Positions 27,421-37,889 of a stretch of 64,000 bases of DNA are shown one piece after another (positions within the stretch are counted from its first letter, which is position 1; every line of letters begins with the position of its first letter). The translations under genes were made by a program, and so were the position numbers. This DNA is from Luteibacter sp. SG786 (GTDB lineage: Bacteria; Pseudomonadota; Gammaproteobacteria; Xanthomonadales; Rhodanobacteraceae), in the NCBI RefSeq assembly GCF_011759605.1, contig NZ_JAAOYX010000003.1, forward strand, positions 236,107 through 300,106, in the 5' to 3' direction. Below the pieces are notes generated by a model. The model did no database searches. It was not told the origin of the DNA and saw nothing but the letters and a program-made list of their open reading frames with translations.

Positions 27421-29418
27421 CTAACGCACCTGTATCCGCGGCGAGAGGGCGAAAAAGCGACCATCGGCACAGGCGACGCGGACTCTCGCATCGGTCGATG
27501 CGGCAACATCAGCGGGTATCTGCACCCTGGCCTGGCCTTCGTTCGGTACCTGCCGCGCCAGCGGCGTCTCCAGGAAGGTGGAACCTCCGTCCACCGACAG
27601 GTCGATGCGCACCGACGGGCAGGCGATGGGGGCCTTCACCGTATCCGCGGTATCCCAGCGCACGATCCGCCGGTTGCCGCGCCGAAGGGTGGCCGACTGT
27701 GCCGGCGCCGTGATCGCGAAAGCCCGGCCCGTATCCACCACCCTTACCGTGCGGTCGGCATAGACGGCGGGCGATCGCAGGCCCTGGCGCTCGTCGCGAA
27801 CCGTCATGCGGAAACGCAGTCGGCGATCGCTTGTCGGCAGGGTGTCGCCTCGGTCGGCCGGCTCGATGCCCAGCAGCACCGCCATGGCGGGGAAGGTCTG
27901 TGTGCCATCGGCATTGGGCTTGCGGGAGCGAAAGAGGGGCCCCGTGCCGCGATCGGCGAGGGTCGTGTCGAACTGGAAATCGCCGAGATCCATCTGTTCG
28001 AACGTGTAGCTGAGCTGCGCGTCGGGTTCCGCGAATTGCGCGATGCCGGCCAACTGGAACGCCGTGCGGGCCGGAACCGTCATCGGGCGCTGCCATCCTT
28101 CCGTGTCGAGCCACGGCGTACGAACGCGGGCGGGCTCGGTGGGGGCGCATGCGCCGCCCGGGCCGGCCAGCCATGCCCCCACCTCTTCGATGCTCACGCC
28201 ATGGAAATAGTCGTCCGACTGGCTTTGCAGGTCATATGCGCCACACAGCCCTGCGTATCCCATCACGGTAGAGCCGCTTCCGGGCTCGAGCGCCGTTCCC
28301 GCTGCCCACTGATTGCGCGTACAGCCATTGAATGTGTGCGATGCGCCGAACTGGTGCCCGAGTTCGTGGGCGATGAAATCGACATGGAAGGGGTCGCCGA
28401 AGGGCTTTGCACTGCCGGTCATGCCAGCGGCCTTGGCCAGCTCACGATCCTCCGACTTGCCCGTCCAACGCGTGCAGGTGGTGCCGACCGATCCGACGAT
28501 GCCGCTGTCACGCCGTGCATCCAGCAGATGGCCCACGTCGAACGCATCCTCGCCCAGGGTTCGCGCGACGACTTCCACGTTCCGCAGGGCCATTTCCCTG
28601 TCGTATGACTCGTCGTTGGGATCTAAGTCGACGAACGGATCCGTGTGGTTCGGCGTGAACACCAGTTTGTCGTTGTCTTCGGCCAGCACGAGGTGCACAC
28701 CGAAGTCCCGCTCGTATATGCGGTTGATGCGGTTGACCGCCGTCACGATGCCCTGCAGGGCCTGGGCCCGCGTTCCGCCGTGGCTTTTCGTGTAGGACGG
28801 CGTGGCGGTCATGGCGATACGGAACGTGCGATACACCCCTGTGTCCATCCGTGGACGCGAAGGCTCGTTCGTGCCGGTGGCCGCCATACCTTCCATGTTT
28901 TCGGCATGGGCTCTCTTGCGGCCGGCCGATCGCCGCACTATCTCGTGATACCGGTCGGCGGAAGCTACGCCAGGATCGGTGGGCGCTTCCGGGCGGACGA
29001 ACCAGTCGCCGGCGGGATCGCTGACGGCGGCGCCGATGCCGTCCGGCCCCATGTCCACGCGAACGCGGCGTCCGCGGGCGTCCTCGCCACGCATGCTCTT
29101 CAGTTCGGGGTAACGCGAGGCGAGGCCTGGCGGAATCACCCCGGATGGCCGCAGCGTGAAGGTGCTGCTGCCGCCACCCGGCAGCGGCAGTTCCAGGGAG
29201 GAGGTGGAATTTCCCATGCGCCGCATCGTTTTCGCGAAGGCACCGCGGTCGAGGATCACCCGGCGGGCGGACGCCCGCAGGTCGGGCGCGAGGCGGGCGG
29301 AAGGGCGTTGCTGCACCTTGGGCGCGTCGCGCCAGAGAGGCTCGTCCGCCCGGACGGCCGACGACACGAGTACGAGAAGGCCCGATAGGGCATAGATGAT
29401 CGGATGACGCGCGGGCAT
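27421..29418 (-). CDS. Secreted zinc metalloprotease (reprolysin-like M12B fold)
   Basis: 665 residues. The ATG chosen follows AGGAAAGGA and gives a signal peptide (hydrophobic 7-21, cleavage near VRA|DE). A propeptide-like N-terminal region is followed by a catalytic domain with the metzincin motif HELGHQFGASH (351-361) and flanking Cys residues (TTCTRW, FNGC, GLCGAY). The C-terminal 250 residues are beta-rich. Closest in type to bacterial proteins annotated as M12 family metallo-peptidase or hypothetical reprolysin. A Sec signal plus folded cysteine-containing domains make it a plausible T2SS substrate, by inference. Confidence 0.87.
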   Translation of the reverse strand: MPARHPIIYALSGLLVLVSSAVRADEPLWRDAPKVQQRPSARLAPDLRASARRVILDRGAFAKTMRRMGNSTSSLELPLPGGGSSTFTLRPSGVIPPGLASRYPELKSMRGEDARGRRVRVDMGPDGIGAAVSDPAGDWFVRPEAPTDPGVASADRYHEIVRRSAGRKRAHAENMEGMAATGTNEPSRPRMDTGVYRTFRIAMTATPSYTKSHGGTRAQALQGIVTAVNRINRIYERDFGVHLVLAEDNDKLVFTPNHTDPFVDLDPNDESYDREMALRNVEVVARTLGEDAFDVGHLLDARRDSGIVGSVGTTCTRWTGKSEDRELAKAAGMTGSAKPFGDPFHVDFIAHELGHQFGASHTFNGCTRNQWAAGTALEPGSGSTVMGYAGLCGAYDLQSQSDDYFHGVSIEEVGAWLAGPGGACAPTEPARVRTPWLDTEGWQRPMTVPARTAFQLAGIAQFAEPDAQLSYTFEQMDLGDFQFDTTLADRGTGPLFRSRKPNADGTQTFPAMAVLLGIEPADRGDTLPTSDRRLRFRMTVRDERQGLRSPAVYADRTVRVVDTGRAFAITAPAQSATLRRGNRRIVRWDTADTVKAPIACPSVRIDLSVDGGSTFLETPLARQVPNEGQARVQIPADVAASTDARVRVACADGRFFALSPRIQVR

Positions 29419-29722
29419 GTCGAATCCTTTCCTGAGGGAGGGGGAGCGCCCGGCGTCATGCCGGGCAAAATGCATGAAACCCCCTCAGAACCGGCAAAAT
29501 CTGTAGGTGGATTCGTAGCCTCGCGTCGGGAACGTACGCACCCGCACGGCGCACGCGGTAGGCGTGCATCGCGTTGTCATGTCGGCGTCCATATCACTGC
29601 ATGTCGCATTGCCACACAGTGCCGACAGCGGCAGCCAAGCTTGCCGGTGATACCATTCCCGCTTGCACCGCGGCCCCATGGGCGCATGCACCCTTCCGAC
29701 CCGTTACGTCCCACAGGATCCC
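29419..29722. other. Divergent intergenic region between the metalloprotease and maeB
   Basis: 304 bases without a gene. An inverted repeat CCCGGCGTCATGCCGGG lies at about 29450-29466, near the protease start. A -10-like TACCAT lies at 29651-29656 upstream of maeB without a clear -35. No RNA gene or repeat is recognised. Confidence 0.4.
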
Positions 29723-32023
<2,301 letters not shown>

Positions 32024-32042
32024 TCGGTCGTAAATTCCGTAT

Positions 32043-32069
32043 GAGCGCGCCCTGCGCGCGACATGTTTT
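32043..32069 (+). repeat. REP-like arm, left copy of an inverted pair
   Basis: 27 bases that form, with 32115-32141, an inverted repeat with a single mismatch across a 45-base spacer. The 5' end reads GTATGAGCGCGCC, a diverged form of the GTAGGAGC start found in the right copy. Located 20 bases after the maeB stop. Confidence 0.7.
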
Positions 32070-32114
32070 GGGGCCTAGCCCGGGAGCTGGCGCGCCAGCC
32101 TGGGAACTGGAGCG

Positions 32115-32145
32115 AAAACATGTCGCGCGCACGGCGCGCTCCTAC
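32115..32145 (-). repeat. REP element with GTAG head, right copy of an inverted pair
   Basis: On the minus strand it reads GTAGGAGCGCGCCGTGCGCG then CGACATGTTTT, a GTAG-type REP as described for Stenotrophomonas and other Xanthomonadales. With the left arm it makes a BIME-like pair that could fold into a long hairpin in the maeB 3' UTR and stop exonucleases or transcription. Confidence 0.75.
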
Positions 32146-32270
32146 CCATTAAGGCGTCCGGCCGGCATTTAACACGATCCAAACCTACATACTGCCGCGT
32201 ATCCCGAAGCCTTGCGCTATCATGAAAAGGTTTTCCCGCCACCCCAGCGGCCTCTCTTAGTCCCCATGAG

Positions 32271-32285
32271 CGCGCGTCACGCGCG
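32271..32285 (+). promoter_or_regulatory. GC hairpin directly before the aceE ribosome-binding site
   Basis: CGCGCGT-C-ACGCGCG is a perfect 7-bp inverted repeat ending 3 bases before the GGAG of aceE. If the one-base loop opens to a larger one, the stem could limit ribosome access. Regulatory use is a guess. Confidence 0.3.
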
Positions 32286-32297
32286 AGCGGAGCATCC

Positions 32298-34991
32298 ATG
32301 GACCAGATCGACGATATCCTGAACCAGGACCTCGACCCCACCGAAACCCGTGAATGGGTGGAGTCGCTCAATGCCGTCATCAATCACGACGGTACCGAGC
32401 GCGCGCATTTCCTGCTCGAGCGCATGGTGGATTCCACCCGTCGCGCCGGCGGTTATCTGCCGTTCGACCCGACCACGGAATACGTGAACACCATCCAGCC
32501 GCACATGGAAGCGCGCAGCCCTGGCGATGCCGCGATCGAATGGCGCATCCGCTCGCTCATCCGCTGGAATGCCCTGGCCACCGTCGTGCGCGCCAACCGC
32601 AAGCCCGGCGACCTCGGCGGCCACATCTCCAGCTTCGCCTCGTCGGCCACTTTGTACGACGTGGGCTTCAACCACTTCTGGCGCGCGCCAAGCGCCGACC
32701 ACCCGGGCGACCTGGTGTTCCACCAGGGCCATTCGGCGCCGGGCGTGTACGCGCGCTCGTTCCTGGAAGGACGCCTGAGCGAAGACCAGATGGACCTCTT
32801 CCGCATGGAAGTGGCGGGCAAGGGCCGCGGTCTGTCGTCCTATCCGCACCCCTACCTCATGCCGGACTACTGGCAGGTGCCCACGGTCTCCATGGGCCTC
32901 GGTCCGATCCAGGCGATCTACCAGGCACAGTTCTGGAAGTACCTCGAGCACCGCGGCCTGATGCCGAAGACCGATCGCAAGATCTGGTGCTTCATGGGCG
33001 ACGGCGAGTCGGACGAGCCGGAATCGCTGGGCGCCATCTCGCTGGCGGGCCGCGAGGGACTCGACAACCTCATCTTCGTCATCAACTGCAACCTGCAGCG
33101 CCTCGACGGTCCGGTGCGCGGCAACGGCAAGATCATCCAGGAACTCGAGGGCGTGTTCCGCGGTGCCGGCTGGAACGCGATCAAGGTCATCTGGGGCAGC
33201 TACTGGGACCCGCTCCTCGCCCGCGACACCACCGGCAAGCTGCGCCAGCTGATGATGGAAACCGTCGACGGCGAGTACCAGGCATGCAAGGCCTTCGGCG
33301 GCGCGTACACGCGCGAGAAGTTCTTCGGCAAGTATCCCGAGACGGCCGCGCTGGTCGCCAACATGTCCGACGACGACATCTGGCGCCTGAACCGTGGCGG
33401 ACACGATCCGCACAAGGTGTACGCCGCCTACCACGCGGCCGTTAACACCAAGGGCATGCCCACCGTGATCCTCGCCAAGACGGTGAAGGGTTACGGCATG
33501 GGCGCCGCGGGCGAGTCGCAGAACCCCGCGCACAACCAGAAGAAGATGGACGCGGACGCGGTGCGCGCCTTCCGCGACCGCTTCAACATCCCGGTGCCGG
33601 ACGACAAGCTCGACGAAGTGCCGTACTACCACCCGGGCAAGGACTCGGAGGAAGTGCAGTACATGCTCGAGCGCCGCCGCGCGCTCGGCGGTTCGCTGCC
33701 GCAGCGCCGCCGCAAGGCCGACCAGTCGTTCAAGGCGCCGCCGCTCGAAGCATTCGAGCAGATCACGAAGGGCACGGGCGACCGCGAGATCTCCACCACC
33801 ATGGCCCTCGTGCGCGGGATGAACCTCATGCTCCGCGACAAGGAGCTCGGCCCGCGTCTCGTGCCGATCGTGGCCGATGAGGCCCGCACCTTCGGCATGG
33901 AAGGCATGTTCCGCCAGATCGGCATCTACGCGCCGTTCGGGCAGAAGTACCGTCCGCAGGACGCCGACCAGCTGCTGTACTACCGCGAAGACCAGAAGGG
34001 CCAGGTGCTGCAGGAAGGCATCAGCGAAGCCGGCGGCATGAGCGCGTGGATCGCGGCGGGCACCAGCTACAGCGTCAGCAACGTGCCGATGCTGCCGTTC
34101 TTCATCTACTACTCGATGTTCGGCTTCCAGCGCATCGGCGACCTCTGTTGGGCGGCGGGCGACATGCGCGCGCGCGGCTTCCTCATCGGCGGAACGTCGG
34201 GTCGCACCACGCTGAACGGTGAAGGCCTGCAGCACGAGGACGGCCATTCGCACCTGCTGTCGGGCGCGATCCCCAACGTCGTCTCGTACGACCCCACCTT
34301 CTCCTACGAGCTGGCGGTCATCCTGCAGGACGGCACGCGCCGCATGATGCAGGAGCAGGAAGACGTCTACTACTACATCACGGTGATGAACGAGAACTAT
34401 GCCCACCCCGATCTGCCGAAGGGCAGCGAAGAGGGCATCGTCAAGGGCATGTACCTGTTCAAGGACGGCGGCAAGGCCAAGAAGAACGAGCCGCGCGTGC
34501 AGCTCATGGGTTCGGGCACGATCCTTCGCGAAGTGATCGCCGCCGCCGAACTGCTCGAGAAGGATTTCGGCGTCACGTCCGACATCTGGTCGGTGCCGAG
34601 CTTCACGGAAGTGCGCCGCGAAGGTTTCGACGCCGAGCGTTGGAACCGCCTGCATCCGGAAGCCGAACAGCGTGTGCCGTATGTCACCGGGCTGCTGGCG
34701 GATCGCCAGGGGCCGGCCGTGGCCGCCACGGACTACGTGCGCGAGTTCGCGGACCAGATCCGTGCCTTCATGCCGGACGGCATGCGTTACACGGTGTTGG
34801 GTACGGACGGCTATGGCCGCAGCGATACCCGCGCCAACCTGCGCAGCCACTTCGAGGTGGACCGTTACTGGATCGCTCATGCCGCGCTGGCGGCGCTGGC
34901 GAAGGACGGCAAGGTCAACGCCAAGGATGTCAGCCGGGCTATCAAGGAATACAAGCTGGACATGAACAAGCCGAATCCCATGACGGTCTGA
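32298..34991 (+). CDS. aceE: Pyruvate dehydrogenase E1 component AceE (homodimeric type)
   Basis: Thiamine-diphosphate enzyme that decarboxylates pyruvate and passes acetyl groups to the E2 lipoyl domain. 897 residues, usual for the homodimeric gammaproteobacterial type. GHISSFASSATLYD near the N-terminus, the ThDP motif starting GDGESDEPES and ending in INCNLQRLDG, and the C-terminal GTDGYGRSDTR loop are diagnostic. No aceF or lpd follows: a terminator and an unrelated lipoprotein gene come next, so E2/E3 must be encoded elsewhere. Confidence 0.97.
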   Translation: MDQIDDILNQDLDPTETREWVESLNAVINHDGTERAHFLLERMVDSTRRAGGYLPFDPTTEYVNTIQPHMEARSPGDAAIEWRIRSLIRWNALATVVRANRKPGDLGGHISSFASSATLYDVGFNHFWRAPSADHPGDLVFHQGHSAPGVYARSFLEGRLSEDQMDLFRMEVAGKGRGLSSYPHPYLMPDYWQVPTVSMGLGPIQAIYQAQFWKYLEHRGLMPKTDRKIWCFMGDGESDEPESLGAISLAGREGLDNLIFVINCNLQRLDGPVRGNGKIIQELEGVFRGAGWNAIKVIWGSYWDPLLARDTTGKLRQLMMETVDGEYQACKAFGGAYTREKFFGKYPETAALVANMSDDDIWRLNRGGHDPHKVYAAYHAAVNTKGMPTVILAKTVKGYGMGAAGESQNPAHNQKKMDADAVRAFRDRFNIPVPDDKLDEVPYYHPGKDSEEVQYMLERRRALGGSLPQRRRKADQSFKAPPLEAFEQITKGTGDREISTTMALVRGMNLMLRDKELGPRLVPIVADEARTFGMEGMFRQIGIYAPFGQKYRPQDADQLLYYREDQKGQVLQEGISEAGGMSAWIAAGTSYSVSNVPMLPFFIYYSMFGFQRIGDLCWAAGDMRARGFLIGGTSGRTTLNGEGLQHEDGHSHLLSGAIPNVVSYDPTFSYELAVILQDGTRRMMQEQEDVYYYITVMNENYAHPDLPKGSEEGIVKGMYLFKDGGKAKKNEPRVQLMGSGTILREVIAAAELLEKDFGVTSDIWSVPSFTEVRREGFDAERWNRLHPEAEQRVPYVTGLLADRQGPAVAATDYVREFADQIRAFMPDGMRYTVLGTDGYGRSDTRANLRSHFEVDRYWIAHAALAALAKDGKVNAKDVSRAIKEYKLDMNKPNPMTV

Positions 34992-35013
34992 CAGCAAGCC
35001 CCTGTAATATCGC

Positions 35014-35044
35014 GAAGGCCGGGTATCCCGGCCTTCGTCGTTTT
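35014..35044 (+). terminator. Rho-independent terminator of aceE
   Basis: Perfect 10-bp stem GAAGGCCGGG / CCCGGCCTTC with TAT loop followed by GTCGTTTT, 22 bases after the aceE stop. Confidence 0.85.
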
Positions 35045-35108
35045 CGCGTCACGCGTCGTCGATGGGCCAGGTGCTATCCCTCCACGCATCACCGAACCGG
35101 ACCTTGCC

Positions 35109-35444
35109 ATGCGCCTGATCGCCATCGCCTGCACCGCCGCCGCCCTGGCCGCCTGCGCCACCAACCCGCCGGATCACGGCTCGCGCTCGCGGTTGCTCTA
35201 CATCGCCGGCGACAAGGTGCCGTGCAGCCATGGCGTGCTGAAGACCGACTGCCTGCAATACCGGGAGCAGCCCACCGATCCCTGGCAGCCGACCTACGTG
35301 CCGGTGGAAGGTTTCGACTGGAAGGCGGGCAACGAGTACCTGCTGAAGATCACCGAGGTACACGCCAAGGGAAGCTCGCCTCAGGACGCCTCGCGCGTGA
35401 GCTGGCACGTCGACAAGGTGGTCGAGCAACACCCGGTGCAGTAG
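35109..35444 (+). CDS. Small lipoprotein with DUF4377-like domain
   Basis: 111 residues. The signal peptide ends in the lipobox LAAC (Cys16). The mature part is short and beta-rich, with W-QPTYVPVEGFDWKAGNEYLLKI-like features of the DUF4377 domain often found next to HslJ/META domains in envelope stress lipoproteins. Two further Cys (CSHG, DCLQY) could pair. Function unknown. It stands alone between aceE and the large inverted repeat. Confidence 0.75.
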   Translation: MRLIAIACTAAALAACATNPPDHGSRSRLLYIAGDKVPCSHGVLKTDCLQYREQPTDPWQPTYVPVEGFDWKAGNEYLLKITEVHAKGSSPQDASRVSWHVDKVVEQHPVQ

Positions 35445-35982
35445 GCACGGATTGCCGGCGCCCTGAGGGGGCCAAAAAAAGGGTCTTCGCGCATTTCCGG
35501 GGGGCTGCGGCTTCGCTACTTGGTGCTGTTGGTTTTCGCTTCGTAGGGTGGGCTCGCCTTCGGCCTCGCATCGGCGCCTGCTCCGTTGCCTGAAAGCCGG
35601 CAGCCGTTGCCCTCGCCGCGACGACTTACGTCGTTCCTTGCGAAAGGAGAGCCGCTGCGCGGCTAGTGTCTTATGGCTTGCGCCGCGGCGGACCCGGGCG
35701 TCCGGGCGGGGTCTTCGACTCGGCTTCCTGCCTCGGCGAAGACGGCGGGCCGTCCTGGCCCGCCCCCTGACAGGCCTTTTCCGCCCGGCCGCCCTCGACT
35801 CCAGACATCGCGGCGAGGGCGACGGCTGCCGGCATCGGACGGTGCGGCGGTGTGGTGTGCGGCGCGTGGCGTGACGTCGTTATGTTCGGTCTACGGCGAC
35901 CGTCCGCACTGGAGTCGTTGGGTGCCTGCTTTCGCAGGCACGACGGTGTGGGGCTGGGGAAGCCGGGGGCGCGCGCTCTTCT

Positions 35983-36008
35983 GTAGGAGCCGCCATGGCG
36001 GCGAGACA
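35983..36008 (+). repeat. REP element, GTAG type
   Basis: GTAGGAGC, then the palindrome CGCCATGGCG and GCGAGACA. It shares the head and GCGA tail with the elements at 36054, 36113 and 56951. Confidence 0.7.
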
Positions 36009-36053
36009 ACCCTGGCCTCGGTTCCCAAGAAATACAATTGCCCAATGCTCTCT

Positions 36054-36076
36054 GTGGGAGCCGGCTATGCCGGCGA
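36054..36076 (+). repeat. REP element, GTGG variant
   Basis: GTGGGAGC followed by the stem CGGC-TAT-GCCG and GCGA; same architecture as the GTAG element 46 bases upstream. Confidence 0.65.
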
Positions 36077-36112
36077 TCCCGCGGCAGCGGGCAAGCTTGT
36101 CGCGAGCACCCA

Positions 36113-36134
36113 TCGCCGCTGAAGCGGCTCCCAC
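36113..36134 (-). repeat. REP element, GTGG variant, inverted
   Basis: On the minus strand GTGGGAGCCGCTTCAGCGGC then GA. Opposite orientation to the copy at 36054, so the two form a BIME-like pair inside the centre of the large inverted repeat. Confidence 0.65.
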
Positions 36135-36656
36135 ACAAAGCGAAGTGGTTCCCACAAGAGCACGATGCGACAGTCTCGCAGCGCCCCACCTACCGTCGTG
36201 CCTGCGAAGGCAGGCACCCAGCGCCTCCGTCGGCAAGATGCGGGAGCAACCATCGGCTCCTGCTTCGGCTCTCCGAACACCAACCCGCACCGTCCGCTGC
36301 CAGTACCCGTTCCCCTCGCCGCGATGTCTGGAGTCGAGGGTGGCCGGGCGGAAGAGGCCCGAAGGGGGCCGGCCTGGACGGCCGGCCGTCTTCGCCGAGG
36401 CACGGAGGCCGAGTCGAAGACCCCCGCCCGGACGCCCGGGTCCGCCGCGACGAAGCCATAAGACATTGAGCCGCGCAGCGGCTCTCCTTTCGCAAGGAAC
36501 GACGTAAGCCTTCGCGGCGAGGGGAACGGGTACTGGCTCCCAGACAACGACACAGGCGCCGATGCGAGGCCGAAAAGGCGAGCCCACCCTACGAAGCGAG
36601 CCCCATACCGACCCCATATACGCAGTCACGCCACGCCCCCGGAAATACGCGAAGAA

Positions 36657-36685
36657 CAAAAAAAAGGCCGGGATCGCTCCCGGCC
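36657..36685 (-). terminator. Rho-independent terminator of the small membrane protein gene
   Basis: On the minus strand a perfect 8-bp stem GGCCGGGA-GCGA-TCCCGGCC is followed by a run of T (TTTTTTTT). It lies 28 bases beyond the stop of the gene at 36714-37037. Confidence 0.9.
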
Positions 36686-36713
36686 CCTACCGCCCTGCGC
36701 AGGCAGACAGGTA

Positions 36714-37037
36714 TCAATCGTCGTCGCGAAGCGCGTGGCGGATCAGCAGGAAGGTTCCGATGGCGGCAGCGGCGATGCCGATGGTGACGCCCGGATGGCG
36801 CTGAACGCGGCGGCGCAGTTTCCGATACTGATAGGTGGCCTCGTCGGCCAGATCCTCGGCCATGTAACGGATGCGCTGATCGTTCGCCCGGCGGGCCAAC
36901 TTTCCGGTGATGCGGCGGCTGCGGTCGAGAAGGTCGCTGCCCGCTCCCGCGGCTTCGTCGGCGTAGTGACGGACGCGGCCGGAGACTCCGTTGACGGCGC
37001 TCTCGACATGGCGCGCGAACTCGCGATTTCTGCTCAT
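36714..37037 (-). CDS. Small C-tail-anchored membrane protein (ElaB/DUF883-like)
   Basis: 107 residues from an ATG preceded by GAGGGAG seven bases upstream. The soluble part is helical and charged (HVESAVNGVSGRVRHYADEA), followed by RRVQRHPGVTIGIAAAAIGT and a single C-terminal membrane helix ending RHALRDDD. This layout resembles ElaB/YqjD (DUF883) proteins, which anchor ribosomes to the inner membrane in stationary phase, but the resemblance is weak. It has its own terminator. Confidence 0.7.
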   Translation of the reverse strand: MSRNREFARHVESAVNGVSGRVRHYADEAAGAGSDLLDRSRRITGKLARRANDQRIRYMAEDLADEATYQYRKLRRRVQRHPGVTIGIAAAAIGTFLLIRHALRDDD

Positions 37038-37131
37038 CGGATGACTCCCTCGCTTGGTTCTACAGGCTGCCGACTTTGCAGGCCGTGTCGTGAGGGAGGC
37101 GTAAACAGTGGTGGCGCAATTGAGCCTCGAT

Positions 37132-37815
37132 TCAGCGTGGCGGCTTCGGTACGAGGTCGTAGTCGCCGCCACGCTCCAGGGCCGCGCGGTACGCGGGCCG
37201 GGCGTGGATGCGCTCCAGGAATGCGTGCAGTGTCGGCCGCGAGGCATCCAGGGCGGCGCGGCTTGCCGCCGCCTCAAGGGGGAAGCTCATCTGGACGTCG
37301 GCGGCGGTGAATTCGTCGCCGGCGAACCAGCCGGTCTTGCCGATTTCGTCTTCGAGGTAGTCGAGATGGAGCTTGAGCTGCGGGTCGACGAACGCCTTCT
37401 GCGCACCGCGCGCGAGCATGCGGGCGATGGGTTTGGCGAAGAAGGGCACCGGCGCAGACTCCATGCGCACGAACACCAGCTTCAGCAGCAGGGGCGGCAT
37501 GGCGGAGCCTTCCGCGTAGTGCATGAAGTAGCGGTAGCGAAGCGCCTCGGGTGTGCCGGCGGGAGGCACGAAACGCCCGTTGCCATAGCGCTCCAGGAGG
37601 TATTCGAGGATAGCCGCGGACTCGGCGAGCACCTGGTCGCCATCGACCAGCACGGGCGATTTCCCCAGCGGATGGACGTCGCGGAGGCTCTTCGGCGCCA
37701 GCATCGTCTTCGGATCGCGCTGGTAACGGACGATCTCGTAGGGAAGGCCCAGTTCCTCCAGCATCCATAGCACGCGCTGCGAACGGGAGTTGTTCAGGTG
37801 ATGGACGACGATCAT
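37132..37815 (-). CDS. Glutathione S-transferase family protein
   Basis: 227 residues. The N-terminal thioredoxin-like domain (1-80) has HHLNNSRSQRVLWMLEELGLPYE and the GSH-binding HPLGKSPVLVDGD and ESAAILEYL (Glu-Ser pair binding the glutathione gamma-glutamyl group). An all-helical C-terminal domain follows. The SRSQR segment suggests a Ser-type catalytic residue. The substrate cannot be predicted. Confidence 0.92.
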   Translation of the reverse strand: MIVVHHLNNSRSQRVLWMLEELGLPYEIVRYQRDPKTMLAPKSLRDVHPLGKSPVLVDGDQVLAESAAILEYLLERYGNGRFVPPAGTPEALRYRYFMHYAEGSAMPPLLLKLVFVRMESAPVPFFAKPIARMLARGAQKAFVDPQLKLHLDYLEDEIGKTGWFAGDEFTAADVQMSFPLEAAASRAALDASRPTLHAFLERIHARPAYRAALERGGDYDLVPKPPR

Positions 37816-37889
37816 GGATCGGGCTCGGACTGGCGGGAGCCACGAAGGGTAGCAGTTCCCCGGCCCACGAAAGGGCCGGGGAGCGTCGG

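Larger units (their letters stand above)
35481..36658. repeat. Long imperfect inverted repeat (about 0.48-kb arms), gene-free region
   Basis: The left arm (about 35481-35960) and right arm (about 36184-36658) are reverse complements with many small differences. Matching landmarks: CTTCGTAGGGTGGGCTCGCC at 35539 against its complement near 36578-36597; the ACTCCAGACATCGCGGCGAG block near 35809 against 36330; GGTGCCTGC-TTCGCAGGCACGACGG near 35921 against 36194. The 220-base centre carries three small REPs. Open frames on both strands here look like low-complexity shadows (recurring PAFAGTT-type peptides) and are not called as genes. Confidence 0.8.

Noticed and set aside
32277-34997. 906-codon open frame antisense to aceE
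   Set aside because: Mirror of a highly conserved gene in GC-rich DNA; His/Arg-rich low-information product with no domain.
35880-36659. 259-codon and other open frames in the long inverted repeat
   Set aside because: Frames occur on both strands with near-mirror peptides because of the inverted repeat; no start sites or domains.
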